From Rehmannia glutinosa (lineage: Eukaryota > Streptophyta > Magnoliopsida > Lamiales > Orobanchaceae): a stretch of DNA of 64,000 nucleotides. Location of the stretch: the NCBI GenBank assembly GCA_016081115.2, contig CM071930.1, positions 38,229,335 to 38,293,334 on the forward strand. Reading direction: 5' to 3'. Shown here in pieces: positions 11,639-23,225 of this stretch (positions are counted from its first letter, which is position 1; the number at the start of each line of letters is the position of its first letter). The notes under the pieces were generated by a model. The model searched no databases. It saw only the letters and a program-made list of their open reading frames with translations, and was not told the origin of the DNA. The position numbers were made by a program, and so were the translations under genes.

Positions 11639-12030
11639 GAGATAGATATGACAAACTTGGTTCATCAAGTTAATGAAGAAGTCACTTCGGTGGATAATGG
11701 TCTACCCACGGATAACGATGAATCGGGATACACATATGGTTGATTACATACCACGACCCAAGGTGCAGTACCCAAAGAGATTGTGATGTCGGAGTTAAAT
11801 GAATCGGCAATGAAAACCTACAACGTCTTTATTGAGGAGGTTTCCAAAAGTAAGCCTATTAATGATTACATGTTCAATTCAATCGAGAAGAACACCAATT
11901 TTCAAACCGTAGTAGCTGCGGCTCGTAAAAGATGGGTTGATATGGAGGAGGAAGAAGCTCAAGCGAACCAATTTCTTCAAGACATGGATTCTAACACGCA
12001 TCAAGTGCGTACCCATTCCAATCTTTTAAC

Positions 12031-12880
12031 ATGAATTGCATGTTTTGGAACAATAGAGGCATCGATAATGATGCTTATATATCACCGCTTAAGGATTTAT
12101 GTTGTGTTCATAAGCGACATTATTGCTATTGCGAGCCTAAGATTCAATTTAATTCCATTCCTGCTTCTTTTTGGCATACTATTGACATGTACCTGGTGGC
12201 GGAGAGAGCTTTCGTTCTAATGGTGTGCCCGATATTTGGATTCTTTCTAAGTCTGGTCATCTTCGTATGCAAACTACTTTTTCCACGGATCAATGCTTGG
12301 TGTGTAAAGTGGATTTACATAATATGAGTTTTCACATGGGGTTCATTCATGCTCGGTGTTCTTATTTGGGTCATACATTGTGGAATGATATTTGCAACTG
12401 GATTAAGTTGACTTGGTTTTATTGGGGATTTTAATGCGGTCCTTGGAGCTCATGAAAGACACGGAGGTAACCCAACTCGTAATACCTCTTGTAGGGTATT
12501 CCAAAGAATTTATTGATGATAATGATTTTGATCAAATTTCAATGTCGGGAAATTCGTTCACTTAGGAATTGTGCGGCCATTACGGGGTTTGGTTCGTGCT
12601 CGCCTGAACGTATTCTTGTTACACAATCATTTTTGGATAAATGGCATGTCATTAAGGGATATGTGGGAGTCTTACATTGCTCGGATCATAACCCTATCTT
12701 TCTCGATTGCACTATGAATGGTCCATGTGGTCCGGTTCCTTTTCGATTCCAAGGGATGTGGATTCAACGTCACGAGTTTCAAGTAGTAGTAAAGGATTCA
12801 TGGGAGTTGCCTTGCTCGATCACTCATCCAATGGTTCGAGTTATGGTCAAACTTAAGCGACTTGCAAGCTCTTAAACAAT
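12031..12880 (+). pseudogene. LINE D ORF2 endonuclease remnant
   Basis: The start MNCMFWNNRGID at 12031 overlaps the ORF1 stop in an ATGA overlap. The catalytic-type motif CEPKIQFN (about 12130) is present, GDFNAVLGAHER is near 12425-12460, and SDHNPIFLDC is near 12680-12710. These are hallmarks of the apurinic-type endonuclease that nicks target DNA. Frameshifts after about 12330 and at about 12440 break the frame. Confidence 0.7.
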
Positions 12881-13230
12881 GGAACTTTTCGTTTTGGGGA
12901 TATTCATAGGAGGTGGATGAGGTTCAAAAGACCATGGATGATGTTCGATCTATTGTTTCTTCTCGGGGATATACAAACGGTTTCATTCAACAGAATTGGA
13001 ACTTCATATCGAACTAGATAAATTGCTCAATCGTCAATACGAAATTATCGAAGGCAATCGAGTGGCGGACTTTCCGAGTAAGAAATCGGAGTCGAGACCA
13101 GTGAGGCGTCCCCCGCAGGATATTGTGTCCCTTATCACAGAGGATTATCTTTGGCGGTTGACTTACAAATTTGTTAGATAATACGCCCCGTGTTTCTTGT
13201 TTTATCTATTGGACGTTTATTTTTATGGGG

Positions 13231-13305
13231 TACTCTTTTTCCTACCTGGGATTTTTTCCACATGAAGGGTGGGTTTTACCTTGGGAGGTTTTAACGAGGC
13301 CCTAA
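13231..13305 (+). other. LINE D 3'-tail stem-loop
   Basis: Arms CCTACCTGGG (13241-13250) and CCTTGGGAGG (13279-13288) can pair in part; this is the weakest of the eight stems. It is flanked by GGGGTACTCTTTTT and GGTTTTAACGAGGCCC as in the other copies. Confidence 0.6.
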
Positions 13306-15318
13306 CCACTAAGCTACCTTATCGGCTTTTGATCGCCCGCTTTTTTTCTCGGGCGCACGCTTTCTTTCTTGTATATATTTCGACTTTATTTCCTTTCGCT
13401 ACCTGGTCGGCTTGTGATCATGGCTTCTTTTTTTTTTTTTAATATATTCTCAATTCATTCAAAAAAATATATTCCGAGATCATCAAAATTTAGGTAGCAA
13501 GTACCGAAGCTAAAGATGCTAAAGCTTTTGACTTGGCATATTCAGACAATAACCGCCAACTAATGATTCAACAAGATAGATTCCCAATGTAATTTAAACA
13601 TTCACTACGCCAAAAAAAACGCTCGAGATAATGCTTTTTTTCCTCTTGGAACCACCGTATCAAGCTCTATCTTGTAGATAGCGCTTTATAAGCGCCATCC
13701 GAGATGCATATTTAATAGCGCATTTTTGAAGACGCGCTTATCCCATATTTGTATTCATAAGATAGCACAATATAAAAAAAAGCGTTATCGACATTAAATT
13801 GATAGCGGTTTTGGGAAGAAATGCTATCCATATTTGTATTCAATAGATAGCACTTCATACAAATAACGTTATCTTACGATGATTTTTATGCTTTCAATAT
13901 TCAGCAAAATTTATGTTTCCCACCATTTAATCATGTAACCAAAAAGGAGCAAGCAAAATGTAACAGAGAGTAACAACAAAATTCATAAATCATAAAATTT
14001 AAAAGCAAAGAGACAAAATTTATCCCAAAATATTGTTTTAACAATATAATAATATTGAACACTCTATCATTCACTTGAAACTAAAATAAAAGCATCTCAA
14101 TATAATGTAATAAGAGTAGCTCGCGTCTCCAAAATAAAGCTAATAAGTCTTTACAATTCAAGTAATTATCTCGGTAGTTTTAGAAAAAGAGTTGCGCTAA
14201 GGTAGCTTCTACGGAAGAACATTATGTGCACGATTCACTTGGAAACTATTTTCTCGACCTTCACGGATCAAGAACCACATGCTTGTGTATTTAAAAAATA
14301 AAAATAACACTACAACATAAATGACATTAGGTAACACAAATTTTGTAGCACTTTTTATATAAGGTACATATGTAACACGTGTTGTAACACTTTTTACATT
14401 ATAATATTTATGTAACACTTTTGTAGCACTTTATCAATATGTAACGGATTTATATGTAACACTTTAAATAAGTAACACTTTTTAAGTATCATTTTTTTCG
14501 ATATTTCTTTCAGAACGCAAATAGGTATCACCTTATTTAAGAAGCACTCTTGGCAACACTATATTTTATTAATTGTAACACTTTTTAGGCTATATTTTAG
14601 TAACATAAAACTATATAACTATCATTAAATTATGTCAATGATTTATTTAATTAATTGATGTCACAAAATAGGTGAAGACAAAAAAAATCACCAAACCTAA
14701 AAATTGTAGACATCATGTACATTTGCTTTTTTTTAATCGAATTATTATTTTCTTTTTATAAAGTATTTTAGTTTTGCTTTTATTTTTTATTTTTATGGAG
14801 GTAATTAATTCCATCGTAATACCGATAGAAAATACGCATGTATTTTTATTATTTATTTATTTTTTTAATTTTTACTAACGGAGACTAATTTCATCGTTAA
14901 CCTTTTTTTTTATTTTTTTTATTTTTTAAAAAAAATTACCAATGAAAATTGATGTTGTCGGTAATTACTTAGAAATTTTTTCCATCGGTAAATTATATTT
15001 TTTATTATCTATTTATTTTTTAATTTTTTTACTGTTAGAACTTTTTTATTAGTCGGTAAATTAATTTTATATTTTTATATATTTTTTATTTTTACCGATT
15101 GAATATTGATCAGTCGATAAATTTATTTTATATATTTTTGATATTTTTAATTTTTTGTGTCTTTTAATATATAACACAATATGATTTTCAAACTATATAC
15201 TATATAATATAAAATTTGATATACATTGTATAATATAATTTAATACATATATTATATAATATAATCTTTATTATATAAAATATATTATATATACATATAA
15301 TATAATTTTTATACAATT

Positions 15319-15319
15319 T

Positions 15320-15360
<41 letters not shown>

Positions 15361-15372
15361 ATGTGTATATAT
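15319..15372. repeat. (TA)n-(TG)n microsatellite
   Basis: A run of TA dinucleotides (about 15319-15342) passes directly into TG dinucleotides (about 15342-15360). It is flanked by AT-rich DNA inside CACTA 2. Confidence 0.9.
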
Positions 15373-15411
15373 AAAAATAAAACAAAGCAAAAGTTGAAAT
15401 AAGAATCAACT

Positions 15412-15480
15412 TAGCTTAGTGGCGAATTATCACTTCCACACATAACAAGTGGTGGGTTCGAATCTACTTGGTGGCAAAAA
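15412..15480 (+). other. tRNA-like segment with Pol III A and B boxes
   Basis: TAGCTTAGTGG (15412-15422) fits an A box and GGTTCGAATCT (15455-15465) fits a B box, 32 bp apart. A full cloverleaf with acceptor stem is not apparent, so this is more likely a short SINE or tRNA-derived remnant than a functional tRNA gene. Confidence 0.4.
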
Positions 15481-15829
15481 ACAGTATTTCTACGAAGTGC
15501 CACAAAAAAAGTGTTACATAAGATTCATATGTAACACTTTAAACGTATTTTTTTAAAGTGTTACAAATACAAAAAGTGTTACATAAGATTTATATGTAAC
15601 ACTTTAGAAATATTGCTTCAAAGTGTTATCAATAGAGAACTTAATGTAACACTTAGAAAATGTGTCATTAAAAGCTAAAAGTGATACATTAGACTATAGG
15701 AAGCACGGACAAGTGCAGCACCATAAAAGTGCTACCTATTGTCTATAGTAACATTTTATGGTCATTAGGTAATATTTTTTGGGTGTTACCTAATATCATT
15801 TATGTTGTAGTGTACATAAGACAAGTAAC

Positions 15830-17000
15830 AAGTACTAATTTAAAATATCATTATACACATTTAACCTGAGTTTATAATCACAAATTAAACATATATATAA
15901 AAAAGGAACCACAGGCCATACCCAACTGATCAAAGTATCAGTCCTCCTCATACCCTTTAACTGCAATAGACAATAGTATATATAAGCATTCAGTACTCAT
16001 TACAAAAAGATCTTAGTTGCTGCTTTTTAGTGCTAATATACCTAGAGGGACCTCGCTTCACTTTCTTCTTGACGTTTAAAACCAGTGGCGATCAATGTAA
16101 TACTAACCTGTATTATTATCAGAGCAAATTGATCAAATTTCAACGAGTTATATAATATTGACATGAAGTCTCAAAGCCAAATACTTTTTCTCATATTTTT
16201 TCATTTGTCAGTTGCAACCTCCTCTATTCCCCAAACATACTAACCAATCAGCAACCACGATCCCAAAAAAGTAAGCTTTAGAATCAACATTAATAGAAAA
16301 ATGACCGAGTCAATTAGTTCTCATTGATTTTGGCTAGCTCAACGTCTTTGTCGGCTAAATTCTTTCAAGATTTTGTAGAGTGATGAAGCGTCAAGACTAG
16401 CGACACTTTTTGATCAAAAACCTCTCATTATTATATTATATAAACAAAAGGATAGGTGGTTTGGAAGCAGATTCATAGCAAGTGTCCCCTGCTTCTATGT
16501 TTTAAATAGATAAACTTACTTGACCACTTAGGAATGGATCTATCACAACACCAAATAAACAAAAGGAAAATCAAATCAGTCCAACAACCCACATTTAAAA
16601 TTCTGGATCCGATCAAATTAATTTTCTAATTATATTCCATTAAAAACTAGTAAGAAAAGGTAAGAGACTGGTTCACATGAAAAATCAAATCGCACAACAG
16701 TGCACGGATGTATTAAATCTTTCCAAAAAGTAGTGGATATTGCATTATTAGCACCAATCATTCCAATATGAAATGTTCCCAAAATTGGTATTTTATTATT
16801 GGGTTGCACACAACTAGACCAACATTCCACAACAAAAACTAACTATTCCTATGCAATGTCCTCAACGACTTAAGGAATACCAGGAACCAAGATTATACAA
16901 AAATCTAAAAATGCGGAAAAAGGAAAACCACAATTAACCTAAAGAGAACCATTAAATTTTCCATTTGCTTCTATAAACGATTGCCAGTTCATCACAATTC
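15830..17000. other. Interior of CACTA 1 without a recognised gene
   Basis: The composition is intron- or UTR-like, with no clear domain. A minus-strand stretch at 16630-16830 is open for 66 codons but was not recognised. It may be captured host sequence. Confidence 0.3.
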
Positions 17001-17004
17001 ACAA

Positions 17005-17163
17005 GTAATTAATATGCAGAAACAATTTGAATTTCAAGAACCTTTACCAAAGATTCAAATCTGGGCCAACTCTGAAGCACCAAATCAACATCTTCAAAAT
17101 CCAAAGCATCCAACTTTCCTGCAACACCTCCCAAAAAAGACTTCCTTTTCTGCTGTTTCAACT
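17005..17163 (-). other. Exon-like open stretch, possible captured host-gene fragment
   Basis: On the minus strand, after an AG acceptor-like site at about 17164, an open frame reads LKQQKRKSFLGGVAGKLDAL, then DFEDVDLVLQSWPRFESLVK, for about 50 codons. The residue mix looks like a real protein, but I do not recognise the family. It lies inside CACTA 1, and CACTA elements are known to capture gene pieces. Confidence 0.3.
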
Positions 17164-17444
17164 TAGTAATTAAACCTAAAATAAATAAATAAACTCAGTT
17201 CATCAAAGTCAATGTCCCAAACCCACAAAGCAAAAATAAAACAAGAGTTATCCCCAAAAAAATCAACAGAAGCCTACTATCAGAATATTAAAGATATACA
17301 AAAACCCATTTCCATGCACAAAAATTTCAAAACTATTAACTTAACAAAACTATTAGTGGCAGAAGCTTTTATGCTTGGGAATATTCTTTACCATATTATC
17401 CTTGCCTTACACTTGTCACAATCTTACATATCGCTAGTACAGGT

Positions 17445-17812
17445 TGTTAGCAAATCCTGTCCCAATCCATCTGTTATATATTAGTTATAATGTTGTTCTG
17501 CAAATGTAATTCAAACAATTACTTTTCAGTAAAGATGAAAGCAATTTACTCTTTTCCTTCAAGCTTTTACTTTTATGTTTCTATGCTTATTTCTAGTATG
17601 GTATCAGAGCAGGTTTCATCCTGACTCTGATACTCCCCTATTCATTCTATCGTTCTTAGTTTTCATATCCAGCCTCTTCCATGGCTGATGACAATGTAAA
17701 CTCAAGGAACCAAACTCAAAATACTGTAGTTATAAATAACAACACCAGTGAAGTTCAAATTCTCCAACAAAATTTGTCAAATGAAAAAAATTGAGATTTT
17801 GAGGACACAATT
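17445..17812 (+). mobile_element. Copia-like fragment: short LTR, primer-binding site, gag start
   Basis: TGTTAGCAAATCC at about 17445 looks like a Copia LTR start, with a TATA-like tgttatatatta inside it. TGGTATCAGAGC (17599-17610) equals the 12-nt primer site for plant initiator tRNA-Met. A short frame begins at 17681 (MADDNVNSRNQTQ) and stops at 17794. If the start is right, the LTR is only about 155 bp, as in TRIM elements. No second LTR was found. Confidence 0.55.
17599..17633 (+). promoter_or_regulatory. tRNA-iMet primer-binding site inside a hairpin
   Basis: GTATCAGAG (17601-17609) pairs perfectly with CTCTGATAC (17625-17633), and AGG pairs with CCT closer to the loop. The primer site is thus fully sequestered in one arm of a stem-loop. 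Confidence 0.6.
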
Positions 17813-18572
17813 AACAAACAATCGAAAACAAGGAGAAATAACTCAGAATAATGAAGAATTACTTGATTTGGGCCTAGGGTTTCCAAATTTCGGGATTTTG
17901 GGCAAAAGTTGATTCTGGATTCAATCAACAACCAAATCTAGTGTCCCTTGTTTGGTTGTCAAAATTTTTGCGAAGTTCTATTTTTTTAAATCTGTTTGTT
18001 ATGTTTAGTACTTGTCTAGGTCTTGCAGGATTCTATTATTTTTTTAATCTGATTCTTATTGTTTAGTACTTGTTTGTGAATTTCGTTTTTATAGATTTTT
18101 TTCGTTATGTTTATATATTATTATGATTTTCACTGGTTAATTGAACTAGATAATTTTGGTGAGAAGTTTTTTTAGAAAGGGTTTGAGAAGAAAGTAATTA
18201 CGCGCGAAAGAATTGATGTCTGGGGGAAAATTATTTTTCACAGGTAACACTTTAAGATAATGTTTGTTGTACAGTGTTATTATGAGAAAATATATATCGT
18301 TTCTTTAATTAGCACTAGGAATTATTCTTTTAGATAACGCTTTTTTTGACGGAGCGTTGTTCCAAGAACATATATAACACTTATTTAATTAAGCGCTATC
18401 TTGCTTTTTTCATATTACACTTCGTTAATAAAACGCTATTATATGGTTTATTGTGATAGCGCTTTCCTAAAAAAGTATTGTCTAATATATTTTCGAATTT
18501 CTCAATAAAGACTTTCATCTAAAAGTCGCTTATCCGAAATTCTTTATCTGAACTATTTCCTGCATAGTGATT

Positions 18573-19168
18573 GAGATAACTTGTTTGTTGCTTTCACAAT
18601 CCCCAGTCAGGCCAGAAACTTAATATATATAGTCAAAAACTTTAGTGCTTAGCATGCACAAATGGCGGTAATGACAGACCAGATGCAATACAAACGGAGT
18701 ACATAATTAAGCTCAAGTATTGATCGTGAGACAAGCGAATGGATGGTGTTTTGGAACTAATCTGAGGAGAGTTAGGGCTGCCCATTTTAAATGCAGCAAT
18801 AACATTTTCAACATTGTAACAAGTAGAATAGAGTCTTGTGAGTTAAAAGAGAGAAAATTATGTTGTCGGCTAGTATTGAAAACAGGACTTCCACACGTGT
18901 GTACAATAGTCTGAGCTTAAATTTTGGTCCATCTCTAAAAAGCTGTCATTATTTAGCATGTCTATCTTAGTTCCATATATAAACAATATACTTGAGTAGA
19001 GCTATAAAATAAACAGCACCATGGGTCTAGAGTAGAGTTTGGAGACTGGGTGTCATCAACTAAGTTTCAATATAGTGACCACCAAAAACAAGTACTTAGT
19101 AATTCATAACATTCTAAGAGGTCAAGTGACTAACCTATTGCTCACAATTCACTGTCCATCTTAAACTT
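18573..19168. other. Unassigned intergenic sequence
   Basis: Nothing recognisable lies between the CACTA 1 target duplication and the CTATT duplication of the Tat-like element. A 64-codon frame at 18720-18914 has no known motif. Confidence 0.3.
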
Positions 19169-19173
19169 CTATT

Positions 19174-19651
19174 TGATCACGCTTTTAGGACATATCATTC
19201 TAAGTCAAAGATTCGATAAAAGTCAAAAATCTTTTTTTTTTTCCTAAGGATGAAGTCTTCCAAGTCTTCTCCTGCAGGAGTTGAAATTCTTCAATTGGGA
19301 ACTTGCTTGCACACACGCACAAATATTAGGCGGGCCACATGGTTGTCCTGGGAGGCCCCTACGATGCTCAAGTCGGGACAATGATCGAGAGAGAAACTAA
19401 TACAATAAACGAATACTAAATTAATACTTATGAGTAATTATGAGTCGATAACTTACAAATGAAGAGGATGAACCATTTTATACCTCAATGATGGGTCTCG
19501 TGGGCGTGTAGAAGAAATTGGCGTTGAGTGAGCCCGTCTAGAACTCCTTTGAGTTGGGTTATTCCATTAATAGCCCATTGGGAAATTAATGTTATTCCAA
19601 TATATAAATCAAATTATATATTAATTATTAAATTTCATTTTTGCCCCAACA
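19174..19651 (-). repeat. 3' LTR of the Tat-like element
   Basis: It matches 27653-28117 along its length with many substitutions. TATAAAATGG (minus strand, 19473-19482) is the LTR promoter TATA box. Confidence 0.75.
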
Positions 19652-21135
19652 TAAGGTCCCCCGGACTCCCCGATCTTTGCGAGAGGAATGTAGTAGTGCG
19701 GGAGCTAAAGCGATACAATATTTGACTTGTCTTGAGAATCTTGAAATTTATAAGGACCCCATGAAAGGGAAACCCCCTCCAGGAGTATCGAGAGGAGGTT
19801 TAGTTCACGAGGACCCCCGTTTGAGGGAGACCATCTTTGATCATGTTTTCCAATTCCCTTGCATGTTAGAACACTAAGTGAAATTTTCTTGAAAATTAAG
19901 GAGAGTGCCTATGGAGAGTTGCGGAGGAGTGAGGAGAGCCGAGATGAGAGCCGAGAGTTTGAGAGAGGTTGCTGCGGGATGCCTCCTCGGAGCGGGCAAG
20001 GGCACCCCAGGTGCTTTTGCGGGGCTCCCTTAAGGCGCCCCGTGCGCCCGCGCCCGAGGCGGCCCAAGCCCCGGTCCGTCCTTCCTTGCGTTTTTCTCCA
20101 TCTTTTCGGAGTTTTCCCATTTTTGGGCCAAATTTCGGATTCGGTCCTTTTTCATTTCCGCTCGAGGTCGGCGTCACCGGTCGTCGTTTTTTGGTTTCGT
20201 TATTCCATTTCCACATTTGCCGTGGGCTTCGATATTCCCTCTGGCTCGAGGTTATGTTATAATGGTGAGGAAAAGGAGAGCTTGCGTGAGATTCGTGCTC
20301 GAGTGATGAGGTTCCCTGGAGCGTGGGTGCCAAACATTGGAGTTTCTTGCATGTGACGAGTCCCTCGGGACTTAGCCTTTTTTGGTAAGGCAACATATTT
20401 CCTTTGAGTGAGTTTTCGTGGGACTTGAGAGTTGAGGCCTTGTAGGATCTTCTCAAGGGATCCGAAGGTATCGGAGGCGACGATAGAGAGAAGCCCGACG
20501 AGGTCGATGTTACGGAGGAGGCGAGCCCCCCATGCCCGAGTAGTGATGAGTTTATTTCGACCTAGACAACCTTTGCCTTTAGTCTACCTATATAGGGCTT
20601 GCTTCATGTACTTGGATATTTTCCTTGCTTATTCTCTTTAGATGCTTCTATGCCTCGAGAGGTTGGATGATGCTTTGTTGGTTGATGTTACACTTGTACT
20701 TGTGTTTTGCGTTATGGATATTTTTTCTTCATGTTTGACTTGTAGTATTTGCATATGAATATTTGTTCGTGGAGACTTGTTCATACTTTGTCTGGAGATA
20801 GATCCTTCCCTTCCGGAGAGAGCCTTAGTTCTTCCGGAATGGCCGGGAGATGTTTGTACGGAGGTTAGGGGATGCCCTTCCGTGGCCGGAGGGGACGTGC
20901 TTCAGAGATTAGGTGGGCGCTCCACGCCCAGGCGGCGCCTGCGATGGCCCGAAAGGGTGTCTTTAGGACCCCCGGGGTTCCTTTCAAGAGCCCTTATCTT
21001 CATTATTTTTCCGATCACACGGTCATTTCTTCAAACAAGCAGTGTTAGCATTTTTCGCTCTCCTTTCGTTACACATTTTTATGACTTATGTTTGCGAGGA
21101 CTCCCCATGAGGAGTCCCCCCCTCCCGGAGCGCAA

Positions 21136-21790
21136 AGCTTCTCTAGAGAATTTATTTGCGTCACAAGCGCGAAACTTCTCTAGACTTTATTTGCCTCACA
21201 AAGCATGAAGCTTCTCTAGAGGACTTTATTTGCCTCAAGAAGCGCGAAGCTTCTCTCGGGGACTATATTTGCCTCATGAAGCGTAAAGCTTCTCTAGAGG
21301 ATTATTTGTCTCGCGAACCGGGGGAAGGTTCTATAGAAGATTTTATTTTCCGCACGAAGCGCAAAGCTTCTCTAGAGGACTTTATTTACCTCACGAAGTG
21401 CGAAGCTTCTCTAGAAGACTTTGTTTGCCTCACGAAGTGTGAAGCTTATCTAGAGGACTTTATTTGCATCACGAAGCGCGAAGCTTATCTACGAGGACTT
21501 TATTTGCCTCATGATGTGCGAAGCTTCTCTACATGACTTTATTCGCCTCACGACGAAGCGTGAAGCTTCTCTAGAGGACTTTACTTGCCTCAAGATGAAG
21601 CACAAAGCTTCTCTGCAGAGCACTTTATTTGCCTCATGATGAAGCACAAAGCTTCTCTAGAGCACTTTATTTGCCTCATTACATAGAGCGAAGCTTCTAT
21701 AGAGGACTTTATTTGCCTCACTATGCGCGAAGCTTCTCTAGAGGACTTTATTTGCCTCATGAAACATGAAGCTTCTCTAGAGGACATTAC
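21136..21790. repeat. Minisatellite of about 37-bp units, 17 copies
   Basis: The core gaagcttctctagaggactt then tatttgcctcacgaagcg recurs 17 times with unit lengths of about 34-42 bp. Most units carry AAGCTT and TCTAGA sites. It lies in the 3' non-coding half of the Tat-like element; tandem repeats in that position are known for Tat/Ogre/Retand elements. The frames seen through it (12- to 13-residue repeats such as KREASLEDFICLT) follow from unit lengths close to a multiple of three. Confidence 0.9.
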
Positions 21791-22859
21791 TTTCCCGGAG
21801 ATGATTGGGGAGCCTTATTGTGTAGCCACCTCTTATGTTGCGGGTAGGGGTAGTTCCTCCTAATTGCTACATGAGGGTCTCTACTTTTGGGAGTGCGGAA
21901 GGGAGCACATTATACTAGTTGGTGAATAATTACATATATGTAGTCAAGAGAAATGGTGAAAACAAATTGCAACTTGTATTATTTGTTCGGAATGAATGCT
22001 TAAGGAAACTTGGCTCGCATGCCATGAAATACTTGTAATAATTCTATTTTACGTCACGTGGTCGGAAAGATCTAGTACTAAAAAGTAAATAAGCATGTAA
22101 AGGCCCCAAGAAGGGAGCGGAAATTGGTTCATAGAAGAGATGGCAAGTTCGTAGCTTCTAAGGTTGTGGGACTTGATCAATGTCTTCTCTAAGGAGATCA
22201 CCTCTCTCCGGGGTCTTTGGAGATCATGTTGATAGCCCCCACCATATATAAGTATTTTTCCTTTTTTTAGGCTCGGGGTAGTGTGGAGCTTGGCGGAGTC
22301 TGTCTTCCCTCGGCTAGGATCCTCGTGTCATCTACCTTGATCCACATAATCTTTCAAGTAGCCTCACTAGATCAAAGCATTTCGATTTCTCTCTTCAAGT
22401 GGATACAATCATCGTAGTATGGCTTTTGTTAGGGTGAAAATGAAAACACCGATTGGAATTGACTCTTGCGGTGTTGTCTCTCATTTTCCTTAGAGGTTTT
22501 ATGATTCTATACCCCCGACGGCAAAGAATCAATATTTCAGCCACAAACACAATGAAGGAGTAAACCTCGCCTCGTATTCCTTTCTTCCACCTTCTCTTTT
22601 GCCGCCTCTTCTAAGTTGATGAATGTCATCTTCTCTAATTTTCCTCTTGTGGTGGGCTCGGCTTGGTGGATTCTCCACTCGGATGTGTTTGTCTAGTCCG
22701 CCCAAAGAACTCTTCCAGGATGGAGGAGACTTCCTGGCCAAGGATTCCTTCAAATGTCCCCCGACGGAGGTTCTGTTTCTAGATTCCGACAAATGTTTCG
22801 TGTTGGACGTTGGCAATATTGTTGACAACTTCCACTTAATCATTTCATGTAGTCCCTTA

Positions 22860-23225
22860 AGCGACTCTTCTTCTTTATGCTTTACTTAAAAAAGAATCGA
22901 GCAATGGTCTTGGGACACATTCGGTTGATGGAGAAGTGTTGCATATCAATGAGATTTTTCATCCAGAGATTGATCCTACAGGGGTGGTTGAACCAAGTCG
23001 TGCCCGCTGGTCGTGAAGTGGTGTGTAACACCTTGTAGTAAGAGGCATCCGTCATGTCATAGAGATCCGCTTTTGCATCAAATTTATCTTAGTACTCTTG
23101 GGGATCTTGGTTCCATCATATCCCAAGAGATGGAGGTCTTGATTCCCAAAGATAGTGGCTCGGTCATAATGGTAGGGGCCAATGGACTCTTCTTCATTAA
23201 GAAAGTAGCCCGCGAGTTGGCTTAG
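22860..23225 (-). pseudogene. gag remnant of the Tat-like element
   Basis: Minus-strand reading gives KFDAKADLYDMTDASYYKVL, then RPAGTTWFNHP, INLWMKNLIDMQHFSINRMC, then IKKKSRLRDYM. This follows the Retrotrans_gag pattern (an AARTWF-type core, an F-L-F-HF-type segment, then an ESLRDYVKRF-type end). Stops and frameshifts interrupt it. Family role: capsid protein forming the retrotransposon particle. Confidence 0.6.

Larger units (their letters stand above)
10855..13467 (+). mobile_element. LINE D, 5'-truncated and internally deleted copy
   Basis: The copy begins within ORF1 (KGVKPFSLEEFKQKL at about 10880-10925) directly after the satellite array. It runs through ORF1 (11003-12034) and the endonuclease (12031-about 12880) to the pre-RT linker LHIELDKLLNRQYE (about 13000-13040). 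There it jumps to the RNase H end (EGNRVADFPSK at about 13050). All of RT and most of RNase H are absent. A tail stem-loop follows at 13231-13305, and the 3' end is tcattcaaaaaaa near 13467. Confidence 0.75.
14308..15812. mobile_element. CACTA element 2 nested in CACTA 1
   Basis: The left end begins CACTACAACATAAATGACAT and the right end is its reverse complement with one mismatch over about 28 bp. The flanks are TAA and TAC, a 3-bp duplication with one change. Subterminal repeats TGTAACACTTT and the reverse AAAGTGTTACA recur at 14330-14500 and 15500-15700. No transposase frame is visible in its 1505 bp. The interior is very AT-rich and holds a microsatellite and a tRNA-like segment. Confidence 0.85.
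13603..18569. mobile_element. CACTA element 1 (non-autonomous), target duplication ATT
   Basis: The left end is CACTACGCCAAAAAAA (13603) and the right end is a degenerate TTTCCTGCATAGTG (to 18569). ATT lies on both sides (13600-13602 and 18570-18572). Subterminal repeats of the type GATAGCGCTTTT fill 13640-13880, and the same motif fills 18310-18480; such arrays are typical of CACTA ends, where the transposase binds. No transposase frame was seen. The interior holds a nested CACTA (14308-15812), a Copia-like fragment and exon-like sequence. Confidence 0.75.

Noticed and set aside
15412..15480. Functional tRNA gene
   Set aside because: A and B boxes are present, but no acceptor stem, anticodon arm or Pol III terminator in a proper position could be drawn.
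19896..20456. 186-codon minus-strand frame as a gene
   Set aside because: It lies in GC-rich non-coding DNA of the Tat-like element, has low-complexity composition and no domain, and overlapping plus-strand frames are equally long.
21156..21536. 126-codon frame with 12-residue repeats as a repeat protein
   Set aside because: It follows from a minisatellite with units close to 36 bp inside a transposon. Unit lengths vary, other strands and frames are also open, and there is no start or promoter context.
21136..21790. CRISPR-like array
   Set aside because: Units are contiguous without unique spacers, and the context is a plant nuclear transposon.
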